Part shown: positions 1 through 7,995 of the stretch, piece by piece
Position numbering within the stretch: the first letter of the stretch is position 1
Layout: each line of letters opens with the position of its first letter
NCBI RefSeq assembly: GCF_004322755.1
Contig: NZ_CP036401.1
Span: 5,828,001 to 5,892,000, forward strand
Length of the DNA: 64,000 bases
Source: Pseudoduganella albidiflava
Lineage (GTDB): Bacteria > Pseudomonadota > Gammaproteobacteria > Burkholderiales > Burkholderiaceae_D
Reading direction: 5' to 3'
The notes under the pieces: model-generated
Told to the model about the DNA's origin: nothing
The model's input: the letters and a program-made list of their open reading frames with translations, nothing else
Databases searched by the model: none
Made by a program: the position numbers and the translations under genes

Positions 1-743
1 CCATCGATCGGGCCGATGTAGTTGAAGCCGAACTCCTCGAACATGGTGGCCGGTACCACCATGCCCTTGGCATGTTCTTCCAGCTTCTTCGCCAGCTCCA
101 GCATCGGCGCCGGCAGCACCGACTTGCCGACGTTCTTCGCGGCCGCGTAGAACTGGCCGGACATCAGCCGCGCCAGGTAGCGGTTCAGCGCACCCACCGG
201 CGGCGAGATCGACATGTCGTTGTCGTTCAGGATCACCAGCAGGTTGCAGTCTTCTTCCACGCCGGCGTTGTTCAGCGCCTCGAACGCCATGCCGGCCGTC
301 ATCGAGCCGTCGCCAATCACGGCGATCGCGTGGCGCTGTTCGCCCTTGATCTTGGCGGCCAGCGCCATGCCCAGCGCGGCGGAGATCGACGTGGACGAGT
401 GGGCGGTGCCGAACGTGTCGTATTCGCTTTCCACGCGGCGCGGGAAACCGGAGATGCCGTCGAGCTGGCGCAGCGTGTGGAACTGGTCGCGCCGGCCCGT
501 GAGGATCTTGTGCGTGTAGGTCTGGTGGCCCACGTCCCACACGATGCGGTCGTGCGGCGTGTTGAAGACGTAATGCAATGCCACGGTCAGTTCGACGGTA
601 CCGAGATTGGACGACAGGTGGCCGCCCGTCTTCGACACGGAATCGAGCAGGAAGCTGCGCAGTTCGTTGGCCAGCGGTGCCAGCTGGTGGCGCGGCAGCT
701 TGCGCAAGTCGGCCGGGTTGTTGATGGTTTGAAGCAGGTTCAT
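1..743 (-). CDS. dxs: 1-deoxy-D-xylulose-5-phosphate synthase (N-terminal part)
   Basis: Thiamine-diphosphate enzyme that condenses pyruvate and glyceraldehyde 3-phosphate, the first step of the MEP isoprenoid pathway. About 247 N-terminal residues are present and the rest lies beyond the left edge. The protein starts [17 protein letters not shown] and contains [33 protein letters not shown] and the TPP-binding stretch [19 protein letters not shown], all diagnostic of Dxs. The ATG at 743 directly abuts the ispA stop codon (744-746), so it is the last visible gene of a tightly packed xseB-ispA-dxs operon and is probably translationally coupled. Confidence 0.97.
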   Translation of the reverse strand, partial: MNLLQTINNPADLRKLPRHQLAPLANELRSFLLDSVSKTGGHLSSNLGTVELTVALHYVFNTPHDRIVWDVGHQTYTHKILTGRRDQFHTLRQLDGISGFPRRVESEYDTFGTAHSSTSISAALGMALAAKIKGEQRHAIAVIGDGSMTAGMAFEALNNAGVEEDCNLLVILNDNDMSISPPVGALNRYLARLMSGQFYAAAKNVGKSVLPAPMLELAKKLEEHAKGMVVPATMFEEFGFNYIGPID

Positions 744-1649
744 TTATGCCTTCCGCTGCACGATCAGGTCCGCGAGTTCGCGCAGGCGCTGTGCGCCGTC
801 GCCAAAGGCGCCGAGCGCCGCGTGGGCGTCGCGCCGCAATTGTTCGGCCAGGGCGACGGATTCGTCGAGCCCGAGGATCGAGACGTAGGTGGGTTTGTTG
901 TCGGCGGCATCCTTGCCGGCCGTCTTGCCGAGGGTCGCCGAATCGGCGGTGGCGTCGAGCACGTCGTCGACGACCTGGAAGGCCAGGCCGATCGCGCGGC
1001 TGTACGCATGCAGTGCTTCCAGTTCGGTCGCCGACAGGTCCTTGCCGGCCAGCGCGCCCAGCACCACGGAGGCACGCAGCAGCGCGCCCGTCTTCAGCTG
1101 GTGCATGCGCTCCAGTTGTTCCAGCGTCAGTGCCAGGCCCACGCTGTCCAGGTCGATCGCCTGGCCGCCGCACATGCCGGCCGAACCCGCCGCGTCGGCC
1201 AGCAGCCGCACCATGGCCAGCAGGCGCGCCGGCGGAATGCCCTCGGCACCGGCCAGCACCGTGAACGCCCGCGATTGCAGCGCATCGCCGACCAGCAGCG
1301 CGGTCGCTTCATCGTAGGCCACGTGTACCGTGGGTTTGCCGCGGCGCAGGTCGTCGTCGTCCATGCACGGCATGTCGTCGTGCACCAGCGAATACGCATG
1401 GATCATTTCCACGGCCGCCGCCGCACGCGACAGCGCCGGCGCATCGGCACCGAACAGGGCACCGGCAGCGTAGACGAGCAGCGGGCGCACGCGCTTGCCG
1501 CCGCCCAGCAATGCATAGCGCATTGCTTCGTGCAGTTTCGCGGGTTCGGCGGTGTCGGCCGGTAAATACGCGGACATGTCCGCTTCCATGCCTTGCTGGA
1601 TGCCACGCATCCAGTCCTGGAACGTGACGGCGTCGGGTGCGAACGTCAT
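744..1649 (-). CDS. ispA: Farnesyl diphosphate synthase (geranyltranstransferase)
   Basis: Cytosolic prenyltransferase that elongates DMAPP with IPP to farnesyl diphosphate, the precursor of quinone side chains and undecaprenyl phosphate. The 301 residues match the usual IspA length. The first aspartate-rich motif, DDMPCMD, is at residues 91-97, preceded by the GGGKRVRPLL substrate-binding segment at 49-58. The second aspartate motif, DDVLD, is at 228-232. The start codon overlaps the xseB stop by 4 bases and the stop touches the dxs start, so the three genes form one operon. Confidence 0.97.
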   Translation of the reverse strand: MTFAPDAVTFQDWMRGIQQGMEADMSAYLPADTAEPAKLHEAMRYALLGGGKRVRPLLVYAAGALFGADAPALSRAAAAVEMIHAYSLVHDDMPCMDDDDLRRGKPTVHVAYDEATALLVGDALQSRAFTVLAGAEGIPPARLLAMVRLLADAAGSAGMCGGQAIDLDSVGLALTLEQLERMHQLKTGALLRASVVLGALAGKDLSATELEALHAYSRAIGLAFQVVDDVLDATADSATLGKTAGKDAADNKPTYVSILGLDESVALAEQLRRDAHAALGAFGDGAQRLRELADLIVQRKA

Positions 1650-1912
1650 TGCCCGCCCTCGTCGCTGTCGGCGAAGGGCTTGAGCATGTCGCCTTCCAGG
1701 ATTTTCACCTGTGATTCCACTTTTTCCAGCTGGGCGGCGCAGTATTTCACCAGTTCCGAACCGCGTGCGTAGGCCGCGACCGACGCCTCCAGCGGCAGTT
1801 GGCCGGATTCCATCTGCGTGACGAGCTGCGCCAGCTCGGCCATCGCCTCTTCGAAGGAGGCAGGCGCGGGGGCGGGCGCGGCATTCTCACCGCTGTTAAT
1901 TTTATTGACCAT
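1646..1912 (-). CDS. xseB: Exodeoxyribonuclease VII small subunit
   Basis: Small subunit of the single-strand-specific exonuclease VII, which acts with the large subunit XseA (not in this window) in DNA repair. The protein is 88 residues. Its family core is FEEAMAELAQLVTQMESGQ followed by LPLEASVAAYARGSELVKYC and an acidic C-terminus. The first about 18 residues are Ala/Pro-rich and not conserved in the family, so a slightly later start is possible. It overlaps ispA by 4 bases and heads the isoprenoid operon, a common arrangement in proteobacteria. Confidence 0.95.
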   Translation of the reverse strand: MVNKINSGENAAPAPAPASFEEAMAELAQLVTQMESGQLPLEASVAAYARGSELVKYCAAQLEKVESQVKILEGDMLKPFADSDEGGQ

Positions 1913-2220
1913 GTCTTGATTTTGACTCAGTGCTGGAGTTTAGCCCGTTATTTTAGAACAAAGTGTCCCGCACGGTCCAAAATGACAACCCGGCCGGGCG
2001 TGCCATGTTGCAATTGCGGCCAGGGCGGCACCCCTGTTTGGCGAAAGGGAGCACAATGCCGGTCGCATCGGGGGTGAAACGAAGATTTATCGGCAGTATC
2101 ACGCCGTTCACGCTATAATCTCCGGTTCTGTCCGAAACACCCGTTCTCATACTCTGAATTCAGGTCTTTGCGGATTCTGTCTCTTCTTGGTTTGCAGTAC
2201 TTTAATTAAGGGGGGTTGGG
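1913..2220. other. Divergent intergenic region xseB / Rieske oxygenase
   Basis: This 308-base gap between divergent genes holds a possible minus-strand promoter near 1950-1980. It also holds a clear plus-strand TATAAT at 2114-2119 with only a weak -35. A purine-rich ribosome-binding run lies just before the ATG at 2221. I see no convincing gene or repeat in it. Confidence 0.6.
1950..1980 (-). promoter_or_regulatory. Candidate promoter of the xseB-ispA-dxs operon
   Basis: On the minus strand TAAAAT (1950-1955) resembles a sigma70 -10 box. TTGGAC (1975-1980) could be its -35, with a long 19-base spacer. It would start transcription about 30 bases before xseB. This is motif reading only. Confidence 0.35.
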
Positions 2221-3321
2221 ATGTCCGATCTGGGTACCCACGCCAGGCTGGCGCGCTCGCACGCGCAACTTCCGGTCCACGTCTACTTTGACGAAGCGCT
2301 ACTGCAGCGTGAAATGCAGCAATTGTTTCAGAACGGCCCACGCTACGTGGGCCATGAACTGATGGTGCCGAACATCGGCGACTTCACCACGCTCGCCTCG
2401 GAGAACGAGGGGCGCATGCTGGTCCGCAATGCCCAGGGTATCGAACTGCTGTCGAACGTCTGCCGGCACCGCCAGGCACTGATGTTCAACGGGCGCGGCA
2501 ATGCCAACACGATCGTCTGTCCCCTGCACCGCTGGACCTACGACCTGAAGGGCGAACTGATCGGCGCACCGCATTTCCCCGAGACGCCGTGCCTGAACCT
2601 GCCCAAGGCGCCGCTGCAAAGCTGGAACGGCCTGTTGTTCGAGCAGAACGGCTACAACGTGATGGACAAGCTAAAGGACATGTCCGTCACGAAGGACCTG
2701 GACTTCACCGGCTACATGCTCGATCACGTGGAAGTGCACCACTGCGACTACAACTGGAAGACCTTCATCGAGGTCTACCTCGAGGATTACCACGTGGAGC
2801 CGTTCCACCCCGGCCTGGGCGGCTTTGTTTCCTGCGACGACCTGCGCTGGGAATTCGGCGCCGATTACTCGGTGCAGACGGTGGGCGTGAACCGCGGCCT
2901 GAAGAAATCCGGTTCGGACGTCTACCAGCGCTGGCATGAACAGGTGCTCAAGTTCCGCAACGGCGAAGCACCGCCGTTCGGCGCGATCTGGCTGACGCTG
3001 TATCCGAACATCATGGTCGAGTGGTATCCGCACGTGCTGGTGGTGTCGACCCTGTGGCCGGAAGGCCCGAACCGCACGAAGAACGTGGTGGAGTTCTACT
3101 ACCCCGAAGAGATCGTGCTGTTCGAGCGCGAGTTCGTGGACGCGGAACGCGCCGCCTACATGGAGACGGCCGTCGAGGATGACGAGATCGCGCTGCGCAT
3201 GGATGCCGGCCGCAAGATCCTGCTGGACCGGGGCACCACGGACGCGGGGCCGTACCAGAGCCCGATGGAAGACGGCATGCAGCACTTCCACGAATGGTAC
3301 CGAAGTAAAATCGCCGTATAA
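2221..3321 (+). CDS. Rieske-type ring-hydroxylating oxygenase alpha subunit
   Basis: Terminal oxygenase of the Rieske non-heme iron family, 366 residues. The Rieske [2Fe-2S] ligands are C81-x-H83 and C100-x2-H103. The mononuclear iron motif is around residues 188-196, with His191 and His196 in EDYHVEPFH and an acidic residue at 188 in the bridging position. The fold is therefore secure but the substrate is not. No reductase, ferredoxin or beta subunit gene is adjacent, so electron donors must be encoded elsewhere. A strong G-rich ribosome-binding site precedes the ATG. Orphan members near xseB are annotated in related genomes only as aromatic ring-hydroxylating oxygenases, and I would not name a substrate. 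Confidence 0.9.
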   Translation: MSDLGTHARLARSHAQLPVHVYFDEALLQREMQQLFQNGPRYVGHELMVPNIGDFTTLASENEGRMLVRNAQGIELLSNVCRHRQALMFNGRGNANTIVCPLHRWTYDLKGELIGAPHFPETPCLNLPKAPLQSWNGLLFEQNGYNVMDKLKDMSVTKDLDFTGYMLDHVEVHHCDYNWKTFIEVYLEDYHVEPFHPGLGGFVSCDDLRWEFGADYSVQTVGVNRGLKKSGSDVYQRWHEQVLKFRNGEAPPFGAIWLTLYPNIMVEWYPHVLVVSTLWPEGPNRTKNVVEFYYPEEIVLFEREFVDAERAAYMETAVEDDEIALRMDAGRKILLDRGTTDAGPYQSPMEDGMQHFHEWYRSKIAV

Positions 3322-3333
3322 ATAAAACGATAA

Positions 3334-3372
3334 CGAGGGGACAGATCCGGATCGCAACGGACTGTCCCCTCG
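3334..3372 (+). terminator. Inverted repeat after the Rieske oxygenase gene
   Basis: CGAGGGGACAG at 3334 pairs with CTGTCCCCTCG ending at 3372, an 11-bp perfect stem around a loop that can pair further. It lies between two co-directional genes and has no T-run. It may be a REP-like palindrome rather than an intrinsic terminator. Confidence 0.5.
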
Positions 3373-3395
3373 ATCATTTGAACAGAAGGAATGCA

Positions 3396-4319
3396 ATGCA
3401 ATCGCTGTGGATGTTGTTCGCCAGTTTTCTGTTCGCCGCCATGGGCGTGTGCGTGAAGCTGGCCTCGGATATGTTCTCCACCTCGGAGATCGTGATGTAC
3501 CGCGGCATCGTGGGCGTGACCGTGCTGCTGGTGCTGATCCGCCTGCAGGGCGGCACATTGAAGACGCGTTTCGCGATGGGCCACCTGTGGCGCAGCGTGG
3601 TGGGCGTGATCTCCCTGTGGCTGTGGTTCTACTCGATCGCCAAGCTGCCGCTGGCCACGGCGATGACCCTGAACTACCTGTCGCCGATCTGGATCGCCGT
3701 GTGGCTGTTCGCGCATTGCTGGTGGCAGGCGAAGAACCAGGTGGCATGGCCGCTGCTGGTGGCGGTGGGCATGAGCTTTGTCGGCGTCGTGCTGCTGCTG
3801 CAGCCGGCGTTCCAGTCGGACCAGCTGGTGTACGCGCTGATCGCGATTTTCTCGTCGATCCTCACGGCGGTGGCCTACATGCAGGTGCGCAAGCTGGGCC
3901 TGGCCGGCGAGCCGGAAAACCGCGTGGTGTTCTATTTCGCCGTGTCGAACGTGGTGGCCGGCCTGCTCGGCACCGTGGCCGAAGCGGGTGGCGGCCCGGT
4001 CGTGTTCCACTCGCTGAACAGCGAATATGGTTTCCTGCTGCTGCTCGGCATCGGCCTGTTCGCCACCGCCGCGCAGATATCGATGACGCGCGCCTACCGC
4101 CTCGGCAACACGCTGGTGGTCGCCAACCTGCAATACACCGGCATCGTGTTTTCCAGTATCTGGGGCGTGCTCGTGTTTGCCGACTCGTTCGACTGGCACA
4201 GCTGGCTGGGCATCGGCATCATCCTCGCCTCCGGCAGCGCCGCCACGTTCTACAATACCCGGAACACCGAGCGCGGCAAGGCCGTTGCTTCGACCGACCC
4301 TATCGCCAGCGAAGTTTGA
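3396..4319 (+). CDS. EamA/DMT-family transporter
   Basis: Inner-membrane protein of the drug/metabolite transporter superfamily, 307 residues, with about ten hydrophobic segments arranged as two EamA repeats (roughly residues 5-135 and 145-285). The N-terminal helix reads WMLFASFLFAAMGVCVKLAS and the repeats contain the typical RGIVGV and NYLSPIWIAVWLFA segments. The ATG at 3396 is preferred over an upstream TTG at 3378 because a GAAGGA ribosome-binding site sits 5-10 bases before it. The substrate cannot be told. It ends 9 bases before sseA, so the two may be co-transcribed. Confidence 0.9.
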   Translation: MQSLWMLFASFLFAAMGVCVKLASDMFSTSEIVMYRGIVGVTVLLVLIRLQGGTLKTRFAMGHLWRSVVGVISLWLWFYSIAKLPLATAMTLNYLSPIWIAVWLFAHCWWQAKNQVAWPLLVAVGMSFVGVVLLLQPAFQSDQLVYALIAIFSSILTAVAYMQVRKLGLAGEPENRVVFYFAVSNVVAGLLGTVAEAGGGPVVFHSLNSEYGFLLLLGIGLFATAAQISMTRAYRLGNTLVVANLQYTGIVFSSIWGVLVFADSFDWHSWLGIGIILASGSAATFYNTRNTERGKAVASTDPIASEV

Positions 4320-4328
4320 GGAGCCCCC

Positions 4329-5183
4329 ATGCACACTACCCTGATCGACGCCGCCACCCTGGCCCTCCATGCCGCCGACCCGAAATGGGTCATCCTGGAT
4401 TGCCGCCACGATTTGCTGAACCCGGCCTTCGGCCGCGAAGCGTTTGCCGCCGGCCACATCCCGGGCGCGCAATTCGCCAGCATCGACGATGACCTGTCCG
4501 GCCCGAAGACCGGCACCGGCAGCACCTTCCTCGGCCGGCATCCGCTGCCGGAGCGCGCGGCGCTGGTCCAGGCGCTGCGCCGCTTCGGCATCGACGACGA
4601 CAGCCAGGTGGTGGCTTACGATGCCCAGGGCGGCATGTATGCCGCGCGGCTGTGGTGGCTGCTGCGCTGGATCGGCCATCAAGCGGTGGCCGTGCTCGAT
4701 GGCGGCTTGCCGGCATGGCAGGCCGCGGGCCAGCCCGTGACGGCCGAACCGGCGCCGCAACGGAGCGCCGGCGGCATCGCCGAGCGGCCGTCGCTGACGC
4801 GCACGGTGTCGGTGGACGACGTGGTGGCCAACCTGGGCACGCAGGACTTCACCGTGGTCGATGCCCGCGCCAGCGACCGCTTCCGCGGCGAGAATGAAAC
4901 CATCGATCCGGTCGGCGGCCACATCCCCGGCGCGAAGAACCGCTTCTTCAAGGACAACCTGGGGGCCGACGGCAAGTTCAAGCCGGCCGCGCAGCTGAAG
5001 GAAGACTTCGCGCCGCTGTTTGCCTCCCCTGCCGCCGCCGTGATGCAGTGCGGCTCCGGCGTGACCGCCTGCCACAACCTGCTGGCGCTGGAAGTGGCCG
5101 GCCTGCCGGGTGCCGCGCTGTACCCCGGCTCGTGGTCGGAGTGGTGCGCGGCGCCCGAGCGGCCGGTGGCGACCGGGGCGTGA
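4329..5183 (+). CDS. sseA: 3-mercaptopyruvate/thiosulfate sulfurtransferase
   Basis: Two-domain rhodanese of 284 residues that moves sulfane sulfur to an acceptor such as cyanide or thioredoxin. The N-terminal domain (about 1-135) is non-catalytic. The C-terminal domain (about 160-280) carries the persulfide cysteine C241 in the loop CGSGVTAC, the form typical of mercaptopyruvate sulfurtransferases rather than classical rhodaneses. An AGGAG-type site precedes the ATG. The last 140 bases of the gene (5044-5183) recur at 6149-6288 beyond a two-gene insert. The gene itself is intact. Confidence 0.93.
   Translation: MHTTLIDAATLALHAADPKWVILDCRHDLLNPAFGREAFAAGHIPGAQFASIDDDLSGPKTGTGSTFLGRHPLPERAALVQALRRFGIDDDSQVVAYDAQGGMYAARLWWLLRWIGHQAVAVLDGGLPAWQAAGQPVTAEPAPQRSAGGIAERPSLTRTVSVDDVVANLGTQDFTVVDARASDRFRGENETIDPVGGHIPGAKNRFFKDNLGADGKFKPAAQLKEDFAPLFASPAAAVMQCGSGVTACHNLLALEVAGLPGAALYPGSWSEWCAAPERPVATGA
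5044..5183 (+). repeat. 140-bp direct repeat, copy 1 (3' end of sseA)
   Basis: The terminal 140 bases of sseA, from the catalytic cysteine codons to the stop codon, reappear at 6149-6288 in the same orientation with roughly nine substitutions by eye. The match ends exactly at the stop codon on both sides. The two copies bracket the AbiEii-like gene pair. Confidence 0.9.
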
Positions 5184-5234
5184 CGGAAAACGGGCGGTTG
5201 TTGACTTTCATCCACGACGATCCATAATCATTTC

Positions 5235-5453
5235 ATGAAGACGCCGCCCGCCACGTTGAAGATCGGCCAATATCCCCAACTCGCGCTCATCGCCTGGAGC
5301 AGGCGGGCTGATGACATCATCACGGCCAGCGAGGCCTTCGAACTCTACGAAAGCAACTGGCGCTTCATCGAGCAGGAAAGCCTGGACGACGATGAACGGG
5401 AATTGATCGAAGTGTTGACCGCAACCTGCGGTAACGGACTGATGAATGTTTAA
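5235..5453 (+). CDS. Small protein, candidate antitoxin of an AbiEii-like pair
   Basis: A 72-residue acidic soluble protein I do not recognise as a named family. It starts MKTPPATLKIGQYPQLALIAW, then reads ELYESNWRFIEQESL and ends GLMNV. There is no signal peptide or membrane segment. Its last 8 bases overlap the start of the nucleotidyltransferase gene, so translation is probably coupled. Its size, position and overlap suggest the antitoxin or partner of the downstream AbiEii-like protein. It is much shorter than, and not visibly similar to, the winged-helix antitoxin AbiEi. No clear ribosome-binding site is seen upstream. Confidence 0.75.
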   Translation: MKTPPATLKIGQYPQLALIAWSRRADDIITASEAFELYESNWRFIEQESLDDDERELIEVLTATCGNGLMNV

Positions 5454-6132
5454 ACGCGACCATCACAACCGGATCCTGAAACTGCTGTCATGCCTCGATA
5501 CAGCCTTCCTGTCCAGGAATCACTGCTATTTCGGTGGAGGTACCGCCATCGTACTGGAGCTGGGTGAATACAGGGAGTCGGTCGATATCGACTTCCTCTG
5601 CGCATCGCAGGACGGTTATCGCGAGCTGCGAAATACGATCGATAACGTCTCACTGGGCGAGATTTTCGCCCGGCCGGTCGAGTTGGCCCGGGAAGTACGT
5701 GCCGACCGTTACGGTATCCGCACATTTCTCAGGATCGATGATGTGCCGGTGAAGTTCGAAATCGTCAGCGAAGGCCGGATCCATATCGATGGCGCGATCA
5801 ATCCGGAGACTGGCGTGCCGACACTTTCGCGTGCCGATATGTATGCGGAAAAACTGCTCGCGAATGCCGATCGCTATCGTGACAAGGCGGTGGCAAGCCG
5901 GGACATCATCGACCTGGCAATGATGATCGGGAACTGGGGCCAAGTGCCCGAGGCGGCCTGGAGCAAGGTGCGCAAGGCCTATGGCAACTCGGCCGACCGC
6001 GCATTCGAGGAGGCTGTCGTCATGGTCAGCGACCGCGCTTATCTTGACCAATGCCTGGCAAAGATGCATATGGCACGGGAGCTTGCAGAGCAGATTCCGG
6101 CAGTGCTGCGCAGCGAATCATCTTCTCGATGA
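5446..6132 (+). CDS. AbiEii/AbiGii-type nucleotidyltransferase, candidate toxin
   Basis: A 228-residue protein of the DNA polymerase beta-like nucleotidyltransferase superfamily, AbiEii/MenT branch. The signature is the GGGTA loop at residues 30-34, followed by the metal-binding pair D47-x-D49 in ESVDIDF. Further on are K136 in YAEKLLAN, the ADRYRDK segment (141-147) and RDIIDL (152-157), matching the conserved Lys/Arg/Asp motifs of the family. Known relatives are toxins of type IV or type II-like toxin-antitoxin and abortive-infection systems that modify tRNA or block phage growth. Toxicity here is inferred. The gene looks AT-richer than its neighbours and lies between two copies of the sseA 3' end, both signs of transfer. 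Confidence 0.85.
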   Translation: MFKRDHHNRILKLLSCLDTAFLSRNHCYFGGGTAIVLELGEYRESVDIDFLCASQDGYRELRNTIDNVSLGEIFARPVELAREVRADRYGIRTFLRIDDVPVKFEIVSEGRIHIDGAINPETGVPTLSRADMYAEKLLANADRYRDKAVASRDIIDLAMMIGNWGQVPEAAWSKVRKAYGNSADRAFEEAVVMVSDRAYLDQCLAKMHMARELAEQIPAVLRSESSSR

Positions 6133-6148
6133 GGTAGTGCGTCACGTC

Positions 6149-6288
6149 TGCAATGCGGCTCCGGCATGACGGCCTGCCACAACCTGCTGGCGCTCGAAGT
6201 GGCCGGCCTGCCGGGTGCCGCGCTGCACCCGGGCTCGTGGGCGGAGTGGTGCGCGGCGCCCGAGCGGCCGGTGGCGACCGGGGCCTGA
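6149..6288 (+). pseudogene. Duplicated 3' fragment of sseA (direct repeat, copy 2)
   Basis: A 140-base remnant that still reads CGSGMTACHNLLALEVAGLP in the sseA frame and ends at an equivalent stop codon. It differs from copy 1 at about nine positions, three of them changing residues (V to M, Y to H, S to A). It has no start codon or upstream coding region. It is either the displaced original gene end or a fragment brought in with the AbiEii-like pair. Confidence 0.88.
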
Positions 6289-6309
6289 GTCCAACGGCGA
6301 GCCAGGCGC

Positions 6310-7995
6310 CTACAGGCCCTTTGCCGCGGCGGCCTTCAGCGCCTGCGCGATCCACGCCATCGCTTCCGGCACATCGTAGTTGCCGGCGTGCGGCTGGTTC
6401 CACGCCAGCCGGTAGTTCACTTCCTGCACGTTCGGGTCGGCCTGCAATGCACGCGCGAGGTTGATCGACACGGTGAATGCCGTGTCGCGGTCGCGCGTAC
6501 CGTGCCGCACGTACCAGTAAGGCGCCGTGTCGGCGCCGCTGCTGCCGCCCGTGCCGATGTAGGCCATCGGATTGACCAGCTTCACCTGCGTCATGATGGG
6601 CGTCGCCGCCAGGCTGAAATGCCGGCTGCCGGTGATGCCGGTATCGTCGTAGCCGATGCCGTCGCCGTGCGCGTCGTTGTTGTCCCAGCCGTACTCGGTG
6701 AAGTTGCTGTACTTCTGGCTGTCCGTGCCGAACAGGTTCGATTCGCCGCTGGCGGCGGTGACCGACATGCCGGTCTGGTCGAACGCCGGCGCCGCCTTCA
6801 GCGTGGCTTGCGTGGCCACGAACTTCAGGTATTTCTCCATGTCGAGCGACACCACTTTCCTGGCGCCGTTGTCGACATCGAGCCAGTCGTTGATATAGGA
6901 CTTCGCGGCGCCGGCGCTGGTGTAGGGCATCGCCTCGCCCAGGTCGGGGATGGTGCCGCCGGCCGCCATGTAGACCTCGGCCGAGCGGATCACTTCCTGG
7001 CGTATCTGGTCCATCATGTTGTCGGCCGTCAGGGCCGCGCCGTCGCTATTGGCCAGCTTCAGGCCCTGCTGGTAGGCGGAAAATTTCGCCGCCAGCTGCG
7101 CACTGCCCGACGGGTTCGGATTGCGCCCCACCGCGGCACGCGTGCCGAACGCGGTGTACAGCCATTCATAGTGCAGGTCGGCGTTGCCCAGGTCCGTGAT
7201 CGGGCAATACGCATTGATGGCCAGGACATCGTCGCGCAGCGTGCTCTGGCCGCTGGCGTCGATGCCGGCTGCGCCCACCGAAGCCAGGTAAGGCAGGTAG
7301 TCGGCGCTGTTGCCGGATGCGCCGATGATCGACGACAGCGCGCCGCCGCCGCTGGTGCCGTTCACCACGATGCGGCTCGCGCTGCCGGGCATGCGCGCAT
7401 CGTTCAGGCGAAGGTAGCGGATCGCCGCCTTGGCGTCGACCACGGGCGCAGGTGCCTTGCCGGGCCAGCTGCCGTCGGCCGCTGCCACGCCGCGGCTGCG
7501 CGTGGCCACGTCGATGAACACGTAGCCCGCCTTCAGCGCCGCGCCCACATGGCTGGTGGCGCTGTCGAAGCTGGCGCCATCGGCCACGCTGGCCCTGATA
7601 TAGCTGGCAAACCAGCCGCTGTTGTTGACGGCGAAGTACAGCGCCGTATCGTTGCTGGCCGCCGCGCTTTCCGGCACGAAGATGTTCATGCTCTGGTAGC
7701 CGCATGCCGTGTTGGCGATCGTGGTGCTGCTGCCGTTGAGGGCCGTCTGCGTGGCCGCCATCGCCACCGGCTTCGCCACGTAGCACACCTCCCTGTACCA
7801 GCGCACCGGCACCTGCGCGCCATCGATGGTGACGTTGATGGTGGTGTACTTCGCGCTGTCGAAAACCAGCGCGCTGTCGGAAACGCCGACGGCCGCCGCC
7901 GCGTTACTGTCGTTGCCGGAGCCGCAGGCGGCCAGCGCCAGCAGCAGCGATGCGCCGAGCGCGCAAGCCTTCAGTGTCGTGTTTTTTTGATGCAT
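6310..7995 (-). CDS. Subtype B tannase-like lipoprotein esterase
   Basis: Alpha/beta hydrolase of 561 residues resembling bacterial (subtype B) tannases, which hydrolyse galloyl ester and depside bonds of tannins. The N-terminus is a lipoprotein signal with lipobox LAAC followed by GSGNDSN, so it is likely membrane-anchored. The nucleophile is S215 in GTSGGGAL, the acid is D502 or D504 in RHGTRDRDT, and H536 lies in WNQPHAGNYD. The ATG at 7995 is chosen over upstream in-frame starts because the signal sequence begins there and an AGGAGA site precedes it. Substrate specificity is inferred; other aromatic ester substrates are possible. Confidence 0.82.
   Translation of the reverse strand: MHQKNTTLKACALGASLLLALAACGSGNDSNAAAAVGVSDSALVFDSAKYTTINVTIDGAQVPVRWYREVCYVAKPVAMAATQTALNGSSTTIANTACGYQSMNIFVPESAAASNDTALYFAVNNSGWFASYIRASVADGASFDSATSHVGAALKAGYVFIDVATRSRGVAAADGSWPGKAPAPVVDAKAAIRYLRLNDARMPGSASRIVVNGTSGGGALSSIIGASGNSADYLPYLASVGAAGIDASGQSTLRDDVLAINAYCPITDLGNADLHYEWLYTAFGTRAAVGRNPNPSGSAQLAAKFSAYQQGLKLANSDGAALTADNMMDQIRQEVIRSAEVYMAAGGTIPDLGEAMPYTSAGAAKSYINDWLDVDNGARKVVSLDMEKYLKFVATQATLKAAPAFDQTGMSVTAASGESNLFGTDSQKYSNFTEYGWDNNDAHGDGIGYDDTGITGSRHFSLAATPIMTQVKLVNPMAYIGTGGSSGADTAPYWYVRHGTRDRDTAFTVSINLARALQADPNVQEVNYRLAWNQPHAGNYDVPEAMAWIAQALKAAAAKGL

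Noticed and set aside
72..1565. Long open frame of about 500 codons on the plus strand
   Set aside because: It lies antisense to dxs and ispA, which are clear orthologues with full motifs. High GC produces such frames and the product is Arg/His/Gln-rich with no domain.
2221..3321. Complete aromatic dioxygenase degradation cluster
   Set aside because: Only the alpha-type oxygenase is present. No beta subunit, ferredoxin, reductase or ring-cleavage gene lies nearby, so no pathway is claimed.
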